From positions 665,001 to 729,000 of the forward strand of contig NZ_JACXXJ020000003.1 of NCBI RefSeq assembly GCF_014926405.1: a DNA stretch of 64,000 nucleotides, in the 5' to 3' direction. Positions within the stretch are counted from its first letter, which is position 1; every line of letters begins with the position of its first letter. The position numbers and the translations under genes are program-made. The notes under the pieces are model-generated. The model searched no databases and was not told the origin of the DNA. It saw only the letters and a list, made by a program, of their open reading frames with translations. This DNA comes from Agrobacterium vitis. Lineage in GTDB: Bacteria; Pseudomonadota; Alphaproteobacteria; Rhizobiales; Rhizobiaceae. Positions 25,828 through 35,147 of this stretch are shown one piece after another.

Positions 25828-26785
25828 CGTAATGCACCCAATAGCGCGAGGACAGGAAGGAGAAGGCCGTGAACAGCGCAATGATGATCACCAGGATCCA
25901 GGCAAGCGCTGCCGCATAGCCCATCCGGAAATAGCCAAAGGCTTCCTGGTAGAGATAGAGCGTATAAAACAGCGTCGAATCGATCGGGCCACCGGTGCCA
26001 GAGGAGATCACATAGGCTGGCGTAAAGGCCTTGAAGGCATCGATGGTCTGGACCACGGCATTGAAGAAGATCACCGGCGTTAGCAAAGGCAGGGTGATCT
26101 TGAAGAACATCCGTACTTTGGAAGCCCCATCCAGGCTTGCCGCCTCATACATATCAACCGGGATCTGCCGAAGGCCGGCCAGGAAGATGATCATCGGCGA
26201 GCCGAATTGCCAGACAGCCAGGATGACCAGCGTATAGAGGGAATAATCGGGATTGGAGATCCAGCTTGGTCCTTCAATGCCAAAGGTATTCCAAAGCAGC
26301 ACGTTGATCGCCCCGTCACCATCGAACAATTGCCGCCAGACCACCGCAATGGCGACGCTGGAGCCCAGAAGCGATGGCAGGTAGAAGACCGCCCGGTAGA
26401 GCGGCAGGCCACGAATACCCTTGTTGAGCAGCAGCGCAACCAGCAGGGCGAAGGTCAGTTTAAGCGGCACCGACAGCACCACATAAACCAGCGTCACCCG
26501 CATGGAGGACATGAATTTTTCGTCAGCCGTGGCGATGCGGATGTAATTGTCCAGGCCGACGACATTAGGCGATTGCAGCAGATTGTAGTCGGTCAGCGAC
26601 AGCCAGAAGGAAAACAGTGCCGGGCCGAGCGTGAGTACGAAAAAGCCGATGAACCAGGGCAGGAGAAATAGATAGCCCGGCGCGTTGCGCGCCAGACTGG
26701 CCCTGAACGGCGACGGTGTCGAGATAGGCTGCATCACTGGCGCGGCACCAGAGGTGCCGGCCATTCCATCGCGAGTGGTGTTCAC
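25820..26785 (-). CDS. CUT1 sugar ABC permease (MalF type)
   Basis: 321 residues. After a polar N-terminus (about 35 residues) come six membrane helices beginning YLFLLPWFIGFFVLTLGPAL. The EAA loop EAASLDGASKVRMFFKITLP is near residue 225. The C-terminus has the MalF-like WVHYDD. Its ATG is 4 bp from the stop of the solute-binding-protein gene, which places it second in the operon. Confidence 0.93.
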   Translation of the reverse strand: MNTTRDGMAGTSGAAPVMQPISTPSPFRASLARNAPGYLFLLPWFIGFFVLTLGPALFSFWLSLTDYNLLQSPNVVGLDNYIRIATADEKFMSSMRVTLVYVVLSVPLKLTFALLVALLLNKGIRGLPLYRAVFYLPSLLGSSVAIAVVWRQLFDGDGAINVLLWNTFGIEGPSWISNPDYSLYTLVILAVWQFGSPMIIFLAGLRQIPVDMYEAASLDGASKVRMFFKITLPLLTPVIFFNAVVQTIDAFKAFTPAYVISSGTGGPIDSTLFYTLYLYQEAFGYFRMGYAAALAWILVIIIALFTAFSFLSSRYWVHYDD

Positions 26786-26789
26786 GGTT

Positions 26790-28073
26790 TCAACCCCGTT
26801 TCAGATTGGCAGCCGCCTGATCGACGAATTTCGCCGCGCCGTCTTCCGGCGAAAGTCGCCCAAAGCCGACTTCTTCGCCGATCTTCTTGATCAACATCTG
26901 GTTTTCACCCGCGCCATTTGGCGGCGGCGGCGGAAGCGGACCGACATGCGGCGTCAGCCGGGCGATATAGTCAAGAATTTCCTTGGACTGGTCGTTCAGC
27001 GTCGGCTCCAGGGCCTCGCGCATGGTCGTCGATGCCGGAATGCCCCGCTCGATCCCGAGCGCCAGCGCCGCATCCTTGTCCTCAACCAGGAAATTGACGA
27101 AATCGACGGCAGCGTCCTTGTTGGCGGATGCGGCGGAGACCGAAATCAGCATAGAGGGCTTCAGATAATGCCCAGGCTTGCCACCCTTGGTTTCGGGATA
27201 GCTCATCAAGGTCAATGGGTCCTTATTGACAGCCTGGAAGGCGATGAACTGATTTGAATTGACGAAGCCAACGGCCGCCTTGTTCAATGTCACCATATTG
27301 TTTTCGACATTGAGCTGGTCGAGCGCCTGGATATCGGCGGGCACGCAGGCCTTGATCTTACGCATCCAGGCCCAGAATTTGAACCATTCCGTTATATCAG
27401 CCTGGTCGAAACCGATGGCGCCATCCGCCGTATAAAGCGCCTTGCCGCGCTGACGCAGCCAGCATTCCAGATTGCTTTCGCCAACGCTGCCGTCCTGCGT
27501 TCCATAAAAGCCCCGGCGCTTCTTCGCGGCGGACACCTTGGCGCAGGCCTCGCCGAATTCTTCCCAGGTCATGCCCTCATGCAGCGCGTCAACGCCGGTT
27601 TCCTGCCACGCCGCCTTGTTAACGAGCGCAGTAACGGAATTAACGCCGAGATTGACACCATAGAGCTTGCCGCCAACCTTGCCTGCATCGATATTGGCCG
27701 CGCCGAAATCGTCGATTTTCAGCGTTTTTCCCATATAGGGCGTCAGATCAAGGAGCGTACCGCGCCGCGCATATTCGAAAATATAGCGGTAATCCATCTG
27801 GATCAGGTCGGGCGCATTGCCGCCTGCCGTCTGGGTGGCCAGACGTGTCCAGTAATTGTCCCAGCCGAAAGACTCGCCAGCGATGGCTGTGCCGCTGTTC
27901 TTGGCCTTATAGGCCTCGATGACCTTGAACGTTCGGTCGTTACGCTCCTTGGAGCCCCACCACAAAAATCGCAGGTTCGTGGCCGCCCTTGCGCCAACTG
28001 CACCCATGCAGATCAGCGGCATTGTCAGACCCATGCCAGCAAGGACGGTTCGTCTGCTGAATTTTGTCATCAT
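26790..28073 (-). CDS. Extracellular sugar-binding protein of the ABC importer
   Basis: 427 residues. The leader has a twin-arginine-like SRRTVLAGMGLT followed by a hydrophobic stretch and AARA-type cleavage (GAVGARAATN), so Tat export is plausible. The mature part has family 1 solute-binding features: LRFLWWGSKERN, APDLIQMDYRYIFEYA and GVNLGVNSVTALVN. A proline run (GPLPPPPPNG, about residue 375) interrupts the C-terminal lobe, which is unusual. First gene of the transport operon; the divergent region upstream holds operator-like palindromes. The sugar is probably a mannoside or related oligosaccharide, judged from the GH38 gene across the divergent promoter. Confidence 0.92.
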   Translation of the reverse strand: MMTKFSRRTVLAGMGLTMPLICMGAVGARAATNLRFLWWGSKERNDRTFKVIEAYKAKNSGTAIAGESFGWDNYWTRLATQTAGGNAPDLIQMDYRYIFEYARRGTLLDLTPYMGKTLKIDDFGAANIDAGKVGGKLYGVNLGVNSVTALVNKAAWQETGVDALHEGMTWEEFGEACAKVSAAKKRRGFYGTQDGSVGESNLECWLRQRGKALYTADGAIGFDQADITEWFKFWAWMRKIKACVPADIQALDQLNVENNMVTLNKAAVGFVNSNQFIAFQAVNKDPLTLMSYPETKGGKPGHYLKPSMLISVSAASANKDAAVDFVNFLVEDKDAALALGIERGIPASTTMREALEPTLNDQSKEILDYIARLTPHVGPLPPPPPNGAGENQMLIKKIGEEVGFGRLSPEDGAAKFVDQAAANLKRG

Positions 28074-28168
28074 TCTGGTCTCCTCCCCAGTATCCAGATG
28101 AATTCAAATCGCTTGCGTTATGACCAGAACCTCCCTCCCGAGGTTACAGAACAGTCAACGCAAGGAAA

Positions 28169-28291
28169 TGAAAAAATTTTCATGCCCTCTACTTATATAC
28201 ACTATCCAAGCTGCCGATATCTCCCGAAACACCGGCATTTCTTTTACAAATTGTCGATGTTTCCACCGCCTGTCAAGCCGTGAAAATTTCA
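28169..28291. promoter_or_regulatory. Paired operator-like palindromes in the divergent sugar promoter
   Basis: Two related dyads: TGAAAAAATTTTCA at 28169-28182 and TGAAAATTTCA at 28281-28291, each followed by TGC. They lie 96 and 208 bp upstream of the solute-binding-protein start and face the divergent oxidoreductase gene. Two similar copies suggest a binding site for a dimeric regulator. Confidence 0.4.
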
Positions 28292-28328
28292 TGCAGACAA
28301 ACAATCACAGCATGACAACGGCAAATGA

Positions 28329-28340
28329 TATGCTAGCATA
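28329..28340. promoter_or_regulatory. Perfect 12-bp palindrome TATGCTAGCATA
   Basis: The perfect dyad TATGCTAGCATA lies between the divergent transport and GH38 operons. It could be an operator for a GntR or LacI-type regulator; no matching copy was found at the GntR promoter, so the partner is unknown. Confidence 0.35.
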
Positions 28341-28595
28341 GCAGTTAAGTCAGGTCGAAGGAAATGATTTTGCATCATCACCAAAAGAGTGGAGGCAGCC
28401 AGAAGCGCGCGAGCCCTTGGAGGGAGTTTTGCGCGCCGGATTCCTTGGCATTCTCGTGCAAAAAACCGGCCCTGACACCATGATTGAGTCTTGAACAACC
28501 ACGCAGCCTATGGAGGAGGTTTGTGGGCGCCCTGTCCGCCAGAGACGGCGTGATAGCGCCTGCAGGACACCAAGGCTGTAGCCAAGGAGGATGGC

Positions 28596-29861
28596 ATGCA
28601 AGTCATACGCAAGAGACGCTTTGCTCTGGTCGGCGCCGGCCATCGGGGAACGACCATGTGGGGCCGCGACATTGTCCAGCGCTGGGGCGACCAGGTCGAG
28701 CTGGTGGCAATCTGCGACCTGAACGGATTGCGCGCCGAACAGTCGCAGGCCCATATCGGCTCCTCGGTGCCGATCTACCTGGATTTCGACCAGATGCTGG
28801 CCGTTGAAAAGCCGGATCTGGTGATTGTCTGTACCCGTGACAGCACCCATGACGAGTTGATCGTCAAGGCAATGGAGGCGGGTGCCGACGTGATCAGCGA
28901 AAAGCCAATGACCACCACCGCCGCCAAGATAAAGCGCATCCTGCATGCCGAAAAGCGCACCGGGAGGCGGCTGGACGTCTCCTTCAACTATCGTTTTGCG
29001 CCGACCGCGGCCCGCATCAAGGAATTGCTGAATTCAGGCGTCATCGGCGATGTCACCTCTGTCGATTTTCATTGGTATCTCAACACCAGCCACGGCGCCG
29101 ACTATTTCCGCCGCTGGCATGCCTATACCGAAAATTCCGGCAGCCTGTTCGTCCACAAGGCCACCCACCATTTCGATCTCCTGAATTGGTATCTTGATTC
29201 AGATCCCGATCTGGTCTCCGCCTTTGCCGACCTGAAGCATTATGGGCGCAATGGGCCGTTTCGCGGCGAGCGCTGTCGCACCTGTCCCCATGCGCAGCAA
29301 TGCGATCATTATTTCGATATGCGCAAGGAGCCTTTGCTGGAAGCGCTTTACGAAGCGCCTTCCAAGCAAGATGGCTATGTGCGTGATGCCTGCGTCTACC
29401 GGGAGGATATCGACATTCCCGACACCATGGTCACCAATATCCGCTACAAGAACGGTGTCCATGTCTCCTATTCGCTGAATACCTATATGCCGATTGAGGG
29501 GCATCATATTGCCTTCAATGGCCACAAGGGGCGTATTGAGCTTCGCCAGTATGAAAAACAGCCCTGGACCGAGCCCCCTGCCGATGAAATCGTGCTGATG
29601 CGCAATTTCGGCGAGGTCGAGCGCATCTGGGTGCCGCATTCCTCCGGCGGCCATTACGGCGGCGACGACCGGCTGCGCAATATGCTGCTGAAGCCCGGCA
29701 TGAATGACGAATTGCGCCAGCGCGCTGGCGCAAGGGCTGGGGCCATGTCGGTTCTGTGCGGGATTGCCGCGCTGGAAAGCAGCCGCAGCGGCAAGCCCGT
29801 CACTGTTGCCGATGTATGGGGTGAGGATGAAGGGATCGGCCTTCTGGAGCAGACGGTTTAA
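28596..29861 (+). CDS. Gfo/Idh/MocA oxidoreductase with cysteine cluster
   Basis: 421 residues. Rossmann start RRFALVGAGHRGTTMWG near residue 8, LVIVCTRDSTHDELIV, and the catalytic ISEKPMTTTAAKI near 105. Compared with its paralogues here it is longer and carries an insert GERCRTCPHAQQCDHYF at about 225-240, with three Cys in C-x2-C-x5-C order and a further Cys at DACVYRED that could complete a metal site. GGAGG five bases before the ATG gives a secure start. It heads an operon with the GH38 alpha-mannosidase and is divergent from the ABC importer, so it probably acts on the imported sugar or its glycoside. Confidence 0.9.
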   Translation: MQVIRKRRFALVGAGHRGTTMWGRDIVQRWGDQVELVAICDLNGLRAEQSQAHIGSSVPIYLDFDQMLAVEKPDLVIVCTRDSTHDELIVKAMEAGADVISEKPMTTTAAKIKRILHAEKRTGRRLDVSFNYRFAPTAARIKELLNSGVIGDVTSVDFHWYLNTSHGADYFRRWHAYTENSGSLFVHKATHHFDLLNWYLDSDPDLVSAFADLKHYGRNGPFRGERCRTCPHAQQCDHYFDMRKEPLLEALYEAPSKQDGYVRDACVYREDIDIPDTMVTNIRYKNGVHVSYSLNTYMPIEGHHIAFNGHKGRIELRQYEKQPWTEPPADEIVLMRNFGEVERIWVPHSSGGHYGGDDRLRNMLLKPGMNDELRQRAGARAGAMSVLCGIAALESSRSGKPVTVADVWGEDEGIGLLEQTV

Positions 29862-29926
29862 AATCGATAGGACAAAGGTACCGCAATTGTCGGTTCAGCA
29901 GAACAACATCGGATACAGACGCCGCC

Positions 29927-32900
29927 ATGAAAACCATACGAAAGCTCGATAGCCTGCTCGCCCGATTGGCCGATCTTATCTTCCAGCCACTCGGCGTTTC
30001 GGTGCCACTGCGGTTTCGGGCAGCACATTATGACGAGCGTGCCAACGTGCTAAACGAAAGCCGCGAGCATTGGGTGGCGGTAACACCGGACCATATCTGG
30101 GGTGAGCCGGATGGCTACTACTGGTTCGGCGGCAAGGCTACCCTGCCCCAGAGCGTGGATGGGAAGCGGATCGTCGGACGCATCGAGGCGGCTTTTGGCA
30201 ATGTCATGGGCCGCAGTGATCCACAATGCCTGGTGCGGATCGATGGGACAATCACCCAGGGCGGCGATGCCAACCACCGCGAATTCCTGCTGTCACCGGC
30301 GGCCCATGCCGGTCAGAGTTTCGACATCCTGATCGAAGCGGGGACAATCGAGGATCGGCGGCAACTCGGCTTTGCCGTCAGCCTACATCACCATGATCTG
30401 GAGGTTGAAGAAGCCTATTACGACATGCGTGTGCCACTGGACGTGGCCCGCCTGCTGGCAGAAGACGACCCGCGTCGCCATTTCATTCTGCGCACGCTGG
30501 ACGATGCCATCAACGCCGTGGATTTTCGAAAGAGTAATGAGAGCAGGTTCAAGGCCTCGCTTGCCGAGGCACGGGCCATCACGGCGGCCATCTACAATGC
30601 CGTTGATTTCGAGGAAAAGCCTGTCGTAGTGGCAACCGGCCATACCCATATCGATGTCGCCTGGCTCTGGCGGGTGCGGGAAACCCGGCAGAAGATGGCG
30701 CGATCCATGGCAACCGCCCTTGCCCTGATGGAGGAATTTCCCGACTACCGCTTCATGTATAACCAATGCGTGCTGCTGGACTATCTGGCTGACGACTATC
30801 CGCAATTGTTCGAGCGCATCCGCAACCATGTGACGACCGGGAGGTTTGAAATTGAAGGGGCGCTGTGGCTGGAGCCTGACGTTAATATCGCTGGTGGCGA
30901 GGCGCTGGTACGCCACATCCTCTATGGGGTCGCCTATCATCGCAAGACCTTTGGCGTCGAGCCACGCATGGTCTGGTTGCCGGACACGTTCGGCTATTCG
31001 GCAGCCCTACCGCAATTGATGCGCAAATCCGGCCTCGACAGTTTCGTCACCCATAAACTGTCGTGGAACGACACCAACCGGATGCCGGACGACAAGCTGT
31101 TCTGGCAGGGCATCGACGGCAGCAAGGTGGTCGCCTACTTCCTGACCACCCAGCCCTATGATTCCAAGCTGATCAACACCACCTACTGCCCCAACCTGAA
31201 GCCGACCCATGTGATGGGAACCTGGAAACGCCACGGCCAACAACGGCTCGGCAAGGAACTGTTTCTGGTCTATGGCCATGGCGATGGCGGCGGTGGCCCA
31301 ACCCGCGAAATGCTCCAGAACATCCGCCGGATGGAGCGCGGCATACCCGGCTGCCCGAAGGTTGAACACGGACAGATGCGGCCTTTTTTCGAGCGCCTGA
31401 TTGCTGACATGCAGGCCAATCCAGACAGCTATCCGACCTGGGTCGGCGAGCTTTACCTGGAATTCCATCGTGGCACGCTGACCTCCGTCGCCAAGAACAA
31501 GCGCTTTAACCGCAAAGCCGAAATCGCGCTTCGGGAATTGGAGACGCTGGCGGTGATGGCGGAGCGGCAGGCAGGTCATGCCTATCCCACCCGGCAATTG
31601 CGCGACCTGTGGGACATCGTCATGCTCAACCAGTTCCACGATATCCTGCCGGGATCGTCCATCGGCGCCGTCTATGAAGACAGTGACCGCGATTACGCCA
31701 GGCTATTTGCCGAGGCTGAAAGCCTGCGCGCCGAACTCCTGGCGCTGTTGCCAACCCATGGCGGCGATGTCGTCTTGAATGTGACCGGTCGCCATCGCTC
31801 CGGTCTGGCTCTGACCCATCAACCTCATGCCTCGGGTCAAACCCTGGTTCTAGCCGATGGATCGAAAACCCACGCCGTCCGGCTGGAAAACGTGCCGCCG
31901 CTGTCCCTGTCCGCCGCCCTGCCCTGCGGCCCGACACCGCCCGGCGCCGTTGACGTAGAACCATTTCGGCTTGCCAACCGCTTTCTGGATGTGGTGTTCG
32001 ACCCCAAAGGTCGCATCCTGTCATTGCATGACAAGGTGAGAGACCGCTACATCTTCAAGCCCGGCCACACGGCCAATCGCCTCCAGGCCTTCCGCGACAT
32101 GCCAGCGGAATATGATGCCTGGGATATCGATAGCGATTTTGAAGACCAGAGTTTCGAGATCGATGATCTCGTCAGCGCCGAGATTGTCGAAACCGGGCCT
32201 TTGCGCGTAGCAATCCGGTTTGAATGGCGCTACGAGGCGTCGCGTATTGTTCAGGTCGTTTCGCTGGAAGCCGACAGCAGGAAGCTGGAATTCGATACAG
32301 TCATCGACTGGCATGAGCACAATACGCTGGTCAAAACCGGCTTCCCGATGGCGCTCAACACCGCGTCAATTGATGCGGAAATCCAGTTCGGTCATGTCCG
32401 CCGCGCCACGCATCGCAACACCTCCTGGGACCGCGCCCGGTTCGAATGCTCCATGCAGCGCTGGATCGATGTGAGCGAACCCGATTTCGGCATCGCCTTC
32501 CTCAACGATTGCAAATATGGCTATGACGCAAAGGGTAGCGATATTCGCCTGACCCTGCTGCGCTCACCGACCTATCCCTGGCCGGATGCCGATCAAGGCG
32601 AGCATCGCCTGCGCTACGCCTTGCTGCTGCATAATGGCGACAAGGCCGTCGTGCATAATGCCGCCGAGGATTTCAACATGCCCTTGCAGGTCGTCGCGAC
32701 CGGACAGGCTAATGTCGTATCAGGAGATCAAGCCCCGCCACTGCTGTCGATAGAAACAGATGGCATTACGCTGGAGGCGGTAAAGCAGGCAGAGGCGAGC
32801 GATGGCTATATCGTCCGCCTCTGGGAAACCACCGGAAGCCAGCGTCACGCGCGGATTAAACTCGACAACGGGATCACCCATGCCGCCCTCGTCGATCTGC

Positions 32901-32995
32901 TTGAGGAAAATCCGGTGGCGGTAGACATTAACGAAAAAGGGCTGGATCTTGCCTTCCAGCCCTTCGAAATTCTGACGCTGAAACTCTACAGATAG
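29927..32995 (+). CDS. GH38 alpha-mannosidase
   Basis: 1022 residues. The glycoside hydrolase 38 core has the metal-binding GHTHIDVAWLWR at about 238-249 (HxD), the nucleophile Asp in RMVWLPDTFGYSAALP near 352, and a GHGDGGGGPTREML loop near 455. A middle helical domain and C-terminal beta-sandwich domains (to about 1020, FDTVIDWHEHNTLVKTGFPM) complete the family. No signal peptide is seen, so it should hydrolyse imported alpha-mannosides in the cytoplasm. It follows the oxidoreductase gene by 65 bp in the same operon and ends 29 bp from the convergent aldolase gene. GH38 enzymes cleave alpha-1,2/1,3/1,6-mannosides with retention. Confidence 0.92.
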   Translation: MKTIRKLDSLLARLADLIFQPLGVSVPLRFRAAHYDERANVLNESREHWVAVTPDHIWGEPDGYYWFGGKATLPQSVDGKRIVGRIEAAFGNVMGRSDPQCLVRIDGTITQGGDANHREFLLSPAAHAGQSFDILIEAGTIEDRRQLGFAVSLHHHDLEVEEAYYDMRVPLDVARLLAEDDPRRHFILRTLDDAINAVDFRKSNESRFKASLAEARAITAAIYNAVDFEEKPVVVATGHTHIDVAWLWRVRETRQKMARSMATALALMEEFPDYRFMYNQCVLLDYLADDYPQLFERIRNHVTTGRFEIEGALWLEPDVNIAGGEALVRHILYGVAYHRKTFGVEPRMVWLPDTFGYSAALPQLMRKSGLDSFVTHKLSWNDTNRMPDDKLFWQGIDGSKVVAYFLTTQPYDSKLINTTYCPNLKPTHVMGTWKRHGQQRLGKELFLVYGHGDGGGGPTREMLQNIRRMERGIPGCPKVEHGQMRPFFERLIADMQANPDSYPTWVGELYLEFHRGTLTSVAKNKRFNRKAEIALRELETLAVMAERQAGHAYPTRQLRDLWDIVMLNQFHDILPGSSIGAVYEDSDRDYARLFAEAESLRAELLALLPTHGGDVVLNVTGRHRSGLALTHQPHASGQTLVLADGSKTHAVRLENVPPLSLSAALPCGPTPPGAVDVEPFRLANRFLDVVFDPKGRILSLHDKVRDRYIFKPGHTANRLQAFRDMPAEYDAWDIDSDFEDQSFEIDDLVSAEIVETGPLRVAIRFEWRYEASRIVQVVSLEADSRKLEFDTVIDWHEHNTLVKTGFPMALNTASIDAEIQFGHVRRATHRNTSWDRARFECSMQRWIDVSEPDFGIAFLNDCKYGYDAKGSDIRLTLLRSPTYPWPDADQGEHRLRYALLLHNGDKAVVHNAAEDFNMPLQVVATGQANVVSGDQAPPLLSIETDGITLEAVKQAEASDGYIVRLWETTGSQRHARIKLDNGITHAALVDLLEENPVAVDINEKGLDLAFQPFEILTLKLYR

Positions 32996-33024
32996 GTTGC
33001 TGCGTCAAACTCTAAAGCAAACCC

Positions 33025-33966
33025 TCACCGCTGGCTGGGGTAGCGGGCTTCGTACCAGGACTTGAACAGCGCATACTGATTTTCCAGATGGGCGCGTTGC
33101 GAGGAACTCAAAGCGTCTGTCTCGTTGAAATGCAGCGTATATTCGGTCTCGCCGTTCAGGACCATGAGATATTTATAGTGCAGCACCAGGTCCGGGCCTT
33201 CGTCGTAGGTCGAAAGCACCATCAGCGCCTCTTCCAGCTCCTTGGCCTCGCGGCGCGCCCGTGGGTCGCCCGTGGCCGCCTCTTTGGAAAGGGCCATCAG
33301 GTGCAGAACTTCTCTTGGCAAAGCATTGCCGATCCCGGTGATTGCGCCAGCCGCACCGCAATTGACGAAGCCATGATAGACGCCGGTATCGACGCCGACC
33401 ATCAGGATCAAGCCATCGTCGCCGGAGGTGATGTTTTCGGCCGCATAGGTCATATCGCCCTTGCCACCGAACTCCTTGAAACCAATCAGGTTGGAAAAGC
33501 GGGCGCGCAGCTGGAAGAACAGGTCAGCGCGCGTCGCAAAGCCGTAATAGGGGCTGTTATAGATCACCGAGGGCAAATCCTTGCCCGCTTCCAGAACGGC
33601 GGAAAAATGGTCGCGCTGGGCGGCAATCGAAGAGCCGCGCGACAGAACCCGTGGGATCACCATCAAGCCGCTTGCGCCGACTTTCGCCGCATGGGCCGCG
33701 TGGCTGACGGCTGAGCGGGTGTTGATCGCACCGGTTCCAACCACGGTCGGCACACCGGCTTCAACCAGCCGATGCACGCCTTCCTGGCGCTGTTCATCGC
33801 TCAGCAGCGGCCAATCACCCATCGATCCGCAATAGACCACGCCCGACATGCCCAGACCGACAAGCTCTTTGCCCTTGCGAACCAGCCCGTCGAAATCGGG
33901 GGTTCGGTCCGCCTTGCAAGGCGTCATCAAAGCGGGAATGCATCCCTTGAAAACCAGTTGGGTCAT
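33025..33966 (-). CDS. DapA-family (dihydrodipicolinate synthase-like) aldolase/lyase
   Basis: 313 residues from the ATG at 33966, preceded by GGGAGAG; upstream ATGs belong to untranslated sequence. The (beta/alpha)8 class I aldolase signatures are present: GMSGVVYCGSMGDWPLL, VIYNSPYYG (catalytic Tyr) near 137 and IGFKEFGG, whose Lys forms the Schiff base, near 165. The family covers DapA, NanA and keto-deoxy-sugar aldolases. In a sugar operon, a 2-keto-3-deoxy acid or keto-sugar substrate is more likely than lysine synthesis. It lies downstream of the GntR gene on the same strand and is convergent to the mannosidase gene. Confidence 0.88.
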   Translation of the reverse strand: MTQLVFKGCIPALMTPCKADRTPDFDGLVRKGKELVGLGMSGVVYCGSMGDWPLLSDEQRQEGVHRLVEAGVPTVVGTGAINTRSAVSHAAHAAKVGASGLMVIPRVLSRGSSIAAQRDHFSAVLEAGKDLPSVIYNSPYYGFATRADLFFQLRARFSNLIGFKEFGGKGDMTYAAENITSGDDGLILMVGVDTGVYHGFVNCGAAGAITGIGNALPREVLHLMALSKEAATGDPRARREAKELEEALMVLSTYDEGPDLVLHYKYLMVLNGETEYTLHFNETDALSSSQRAHLENQYALFKSWYEARYPSQR

Positions 33967-34043
33967 TGAACTCTCCCAGATTGACCGCAGGCAAAGGGCG
34001 CGGTCCATAGCCAATGGAAGCGAACTACCATTTTCATCGCATC

Positions 34044-34053
34044 TTGTCGACAA
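34044..34053 (-). promoter_or_regulatory. GntR-like palindrome upstream of the DapA-family gene
   Basis: The perfect 10-bp dyad TTGTCGACAA lies about 80 bp before the start codon at 33966, between the GntR gene and its likely target. GntR-family sites are often T-rich/A-rich dyads of this type; assignment is tentative. Confidence 0.35.
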
Positions 34054-34110
34054 ATAAAATACAAAACTCCAAGCCGCAAAAATCCTTCTCGTCTTGATAT
34101 CGGCTTCGGA

Positions 34111-34947
34111 TCAAAGCTTGAGATTTACGGTCTGTCTTCCATCGGCGGTGATATAGGAGCGGATCTGCCGCACAATCTGGTCGGCATGGGCTGTAGCCAG
34201 CGCATCGGCGCGATCAGCATCACGCTCGATGATTGCCTGGATCATGTCTTCATGCTCGGTGACATATTGCCTTGGCAGCACATCGTTGAAGGACGAATAA
34301 TAGAGCCGGAGAATCCGGCGGCCCTCATCCAGCAATCGCGTGAAGAGATCCTCGTAATAGCGGTTTTTGCCGGCCTTCGCGATGGCGACGTGGAAATCCC
34401 GATTGCTGGCGATCATTGCCAGCACATCGCGCCGCTCGACTGCCTCCGCAAAAACCTCCTGGAAACGGAGGATCTGCTCGATATGATCAGGCGTGTGGTT
34501 GAGCGCGGCAAGCCGTGTCGTCACCCGGTACATCAAGGTCAGCGCATCGAAAAATTCCGAGAGGCCTAGAAAGTCGATGGAAGAGACGATGGTGGCGCGG
34601 TTGGTCAGCGTGGTGATCAGGCCTTCGGCTGCAAGCCGTACCAGTGCTTCGCGGATCGGCGTGCGCGACAGGGAAAAGCGGTCGGACAGTTGCTGCTCAT
34701 CGACAGGACTGCCGGGCGCCAGCGTCAGCTCAATGATTTCATTGCGCAAAGTCTCATAGACTGTCGAGACTCCATAGCCACGCCTGTGGATTGGTTTTTC
34801 CGTGTCGACCGTTTTATCGTCCAAGAGCCTGTTCCCGATTGCTGCTGATTCATTCCAATCTATCATTTTCGCCGAAAAAAGCCCGAATTGCATTTGTCCC
34901 ACTTGATTTGACGATCTGGCATCCAACTTTCTGGAAAGATGGGACAT
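34111..34947 (-). CDS. GntR/FadR-subfamily (FCD) transcriptional regulator
   Basis: 278 residues in the longest frame; starts at Met28 (MIDWNESAA, 34866) or later are equally plausible since the first 50 residues are not conserved. The winged helix spans about residues 55-120 (TVYETLRNEIIELTLAPGSP, then LSRTPIREALVRLAAEGLI), and the all-helical FCD effector domain about 130-265 with the metal-ligand type FHVAIAKAGKN and TEHEDMIQAI. Its position between the aldolase and ThuA-like operons makes it the likely local regulator of the sugar cluster. Confidence 0.9.
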   Translation of the reverse strand: MSHLSRKLDARSSNQVGQMQFGLFSAKMIDWNESAAIGNRLLDDKTVDTEKPIHRRGYGVSTVYETLRNEIIELTLAPGSPVDEQQLSDRFSLSRTPIREALVRLAAEGLITTLTNRATIVSSIDFLGLSEFFDALTLMYRVTTRLAALNHTPDHIEQILRFQEVFAEAVERRDVLAMIASNRDFHVAIAKAGKNRYYEDLFTRLLDEGRRILRLYYSSFNDVLPRQYVTEHEDMIQAIIERDADRADALATAHADQIVRQIRSYITADGRQTVNLKL

Positions 34948-34963
34948 CTCATCGTCTCGAAAT

Positions 34964-34977
34964 TGCCAAGCTTGGCA
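34964..34977. promoter_or_regulatory. Operator-like 14-bp palindrome between GntR and ThuA-like genes
   Basis: A perfect dyad TGCCAAGCTTGGCA stands 17 bp in front of the longest GntR frame and 170 bp before the ThuA-like start. It could be an operator for autoregulation and for the divergent operon. Confidence 0.4.
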
Positions 34978-35147
34978 CTAAGATGCGTCAATATATTCGG
35001 TGCCTTATCGTCGATGATTTTGGCATTGGATGCGGTGTCACAGGGGGAAACGGCACCAAGGGAAGCCGGCGACGGACAAATGGGGGCTTGCAGCCATCAG
35101 GCTGCGGATTTTTCACGGATGGAAATTTCAACCGATAGGAGAAGCGC

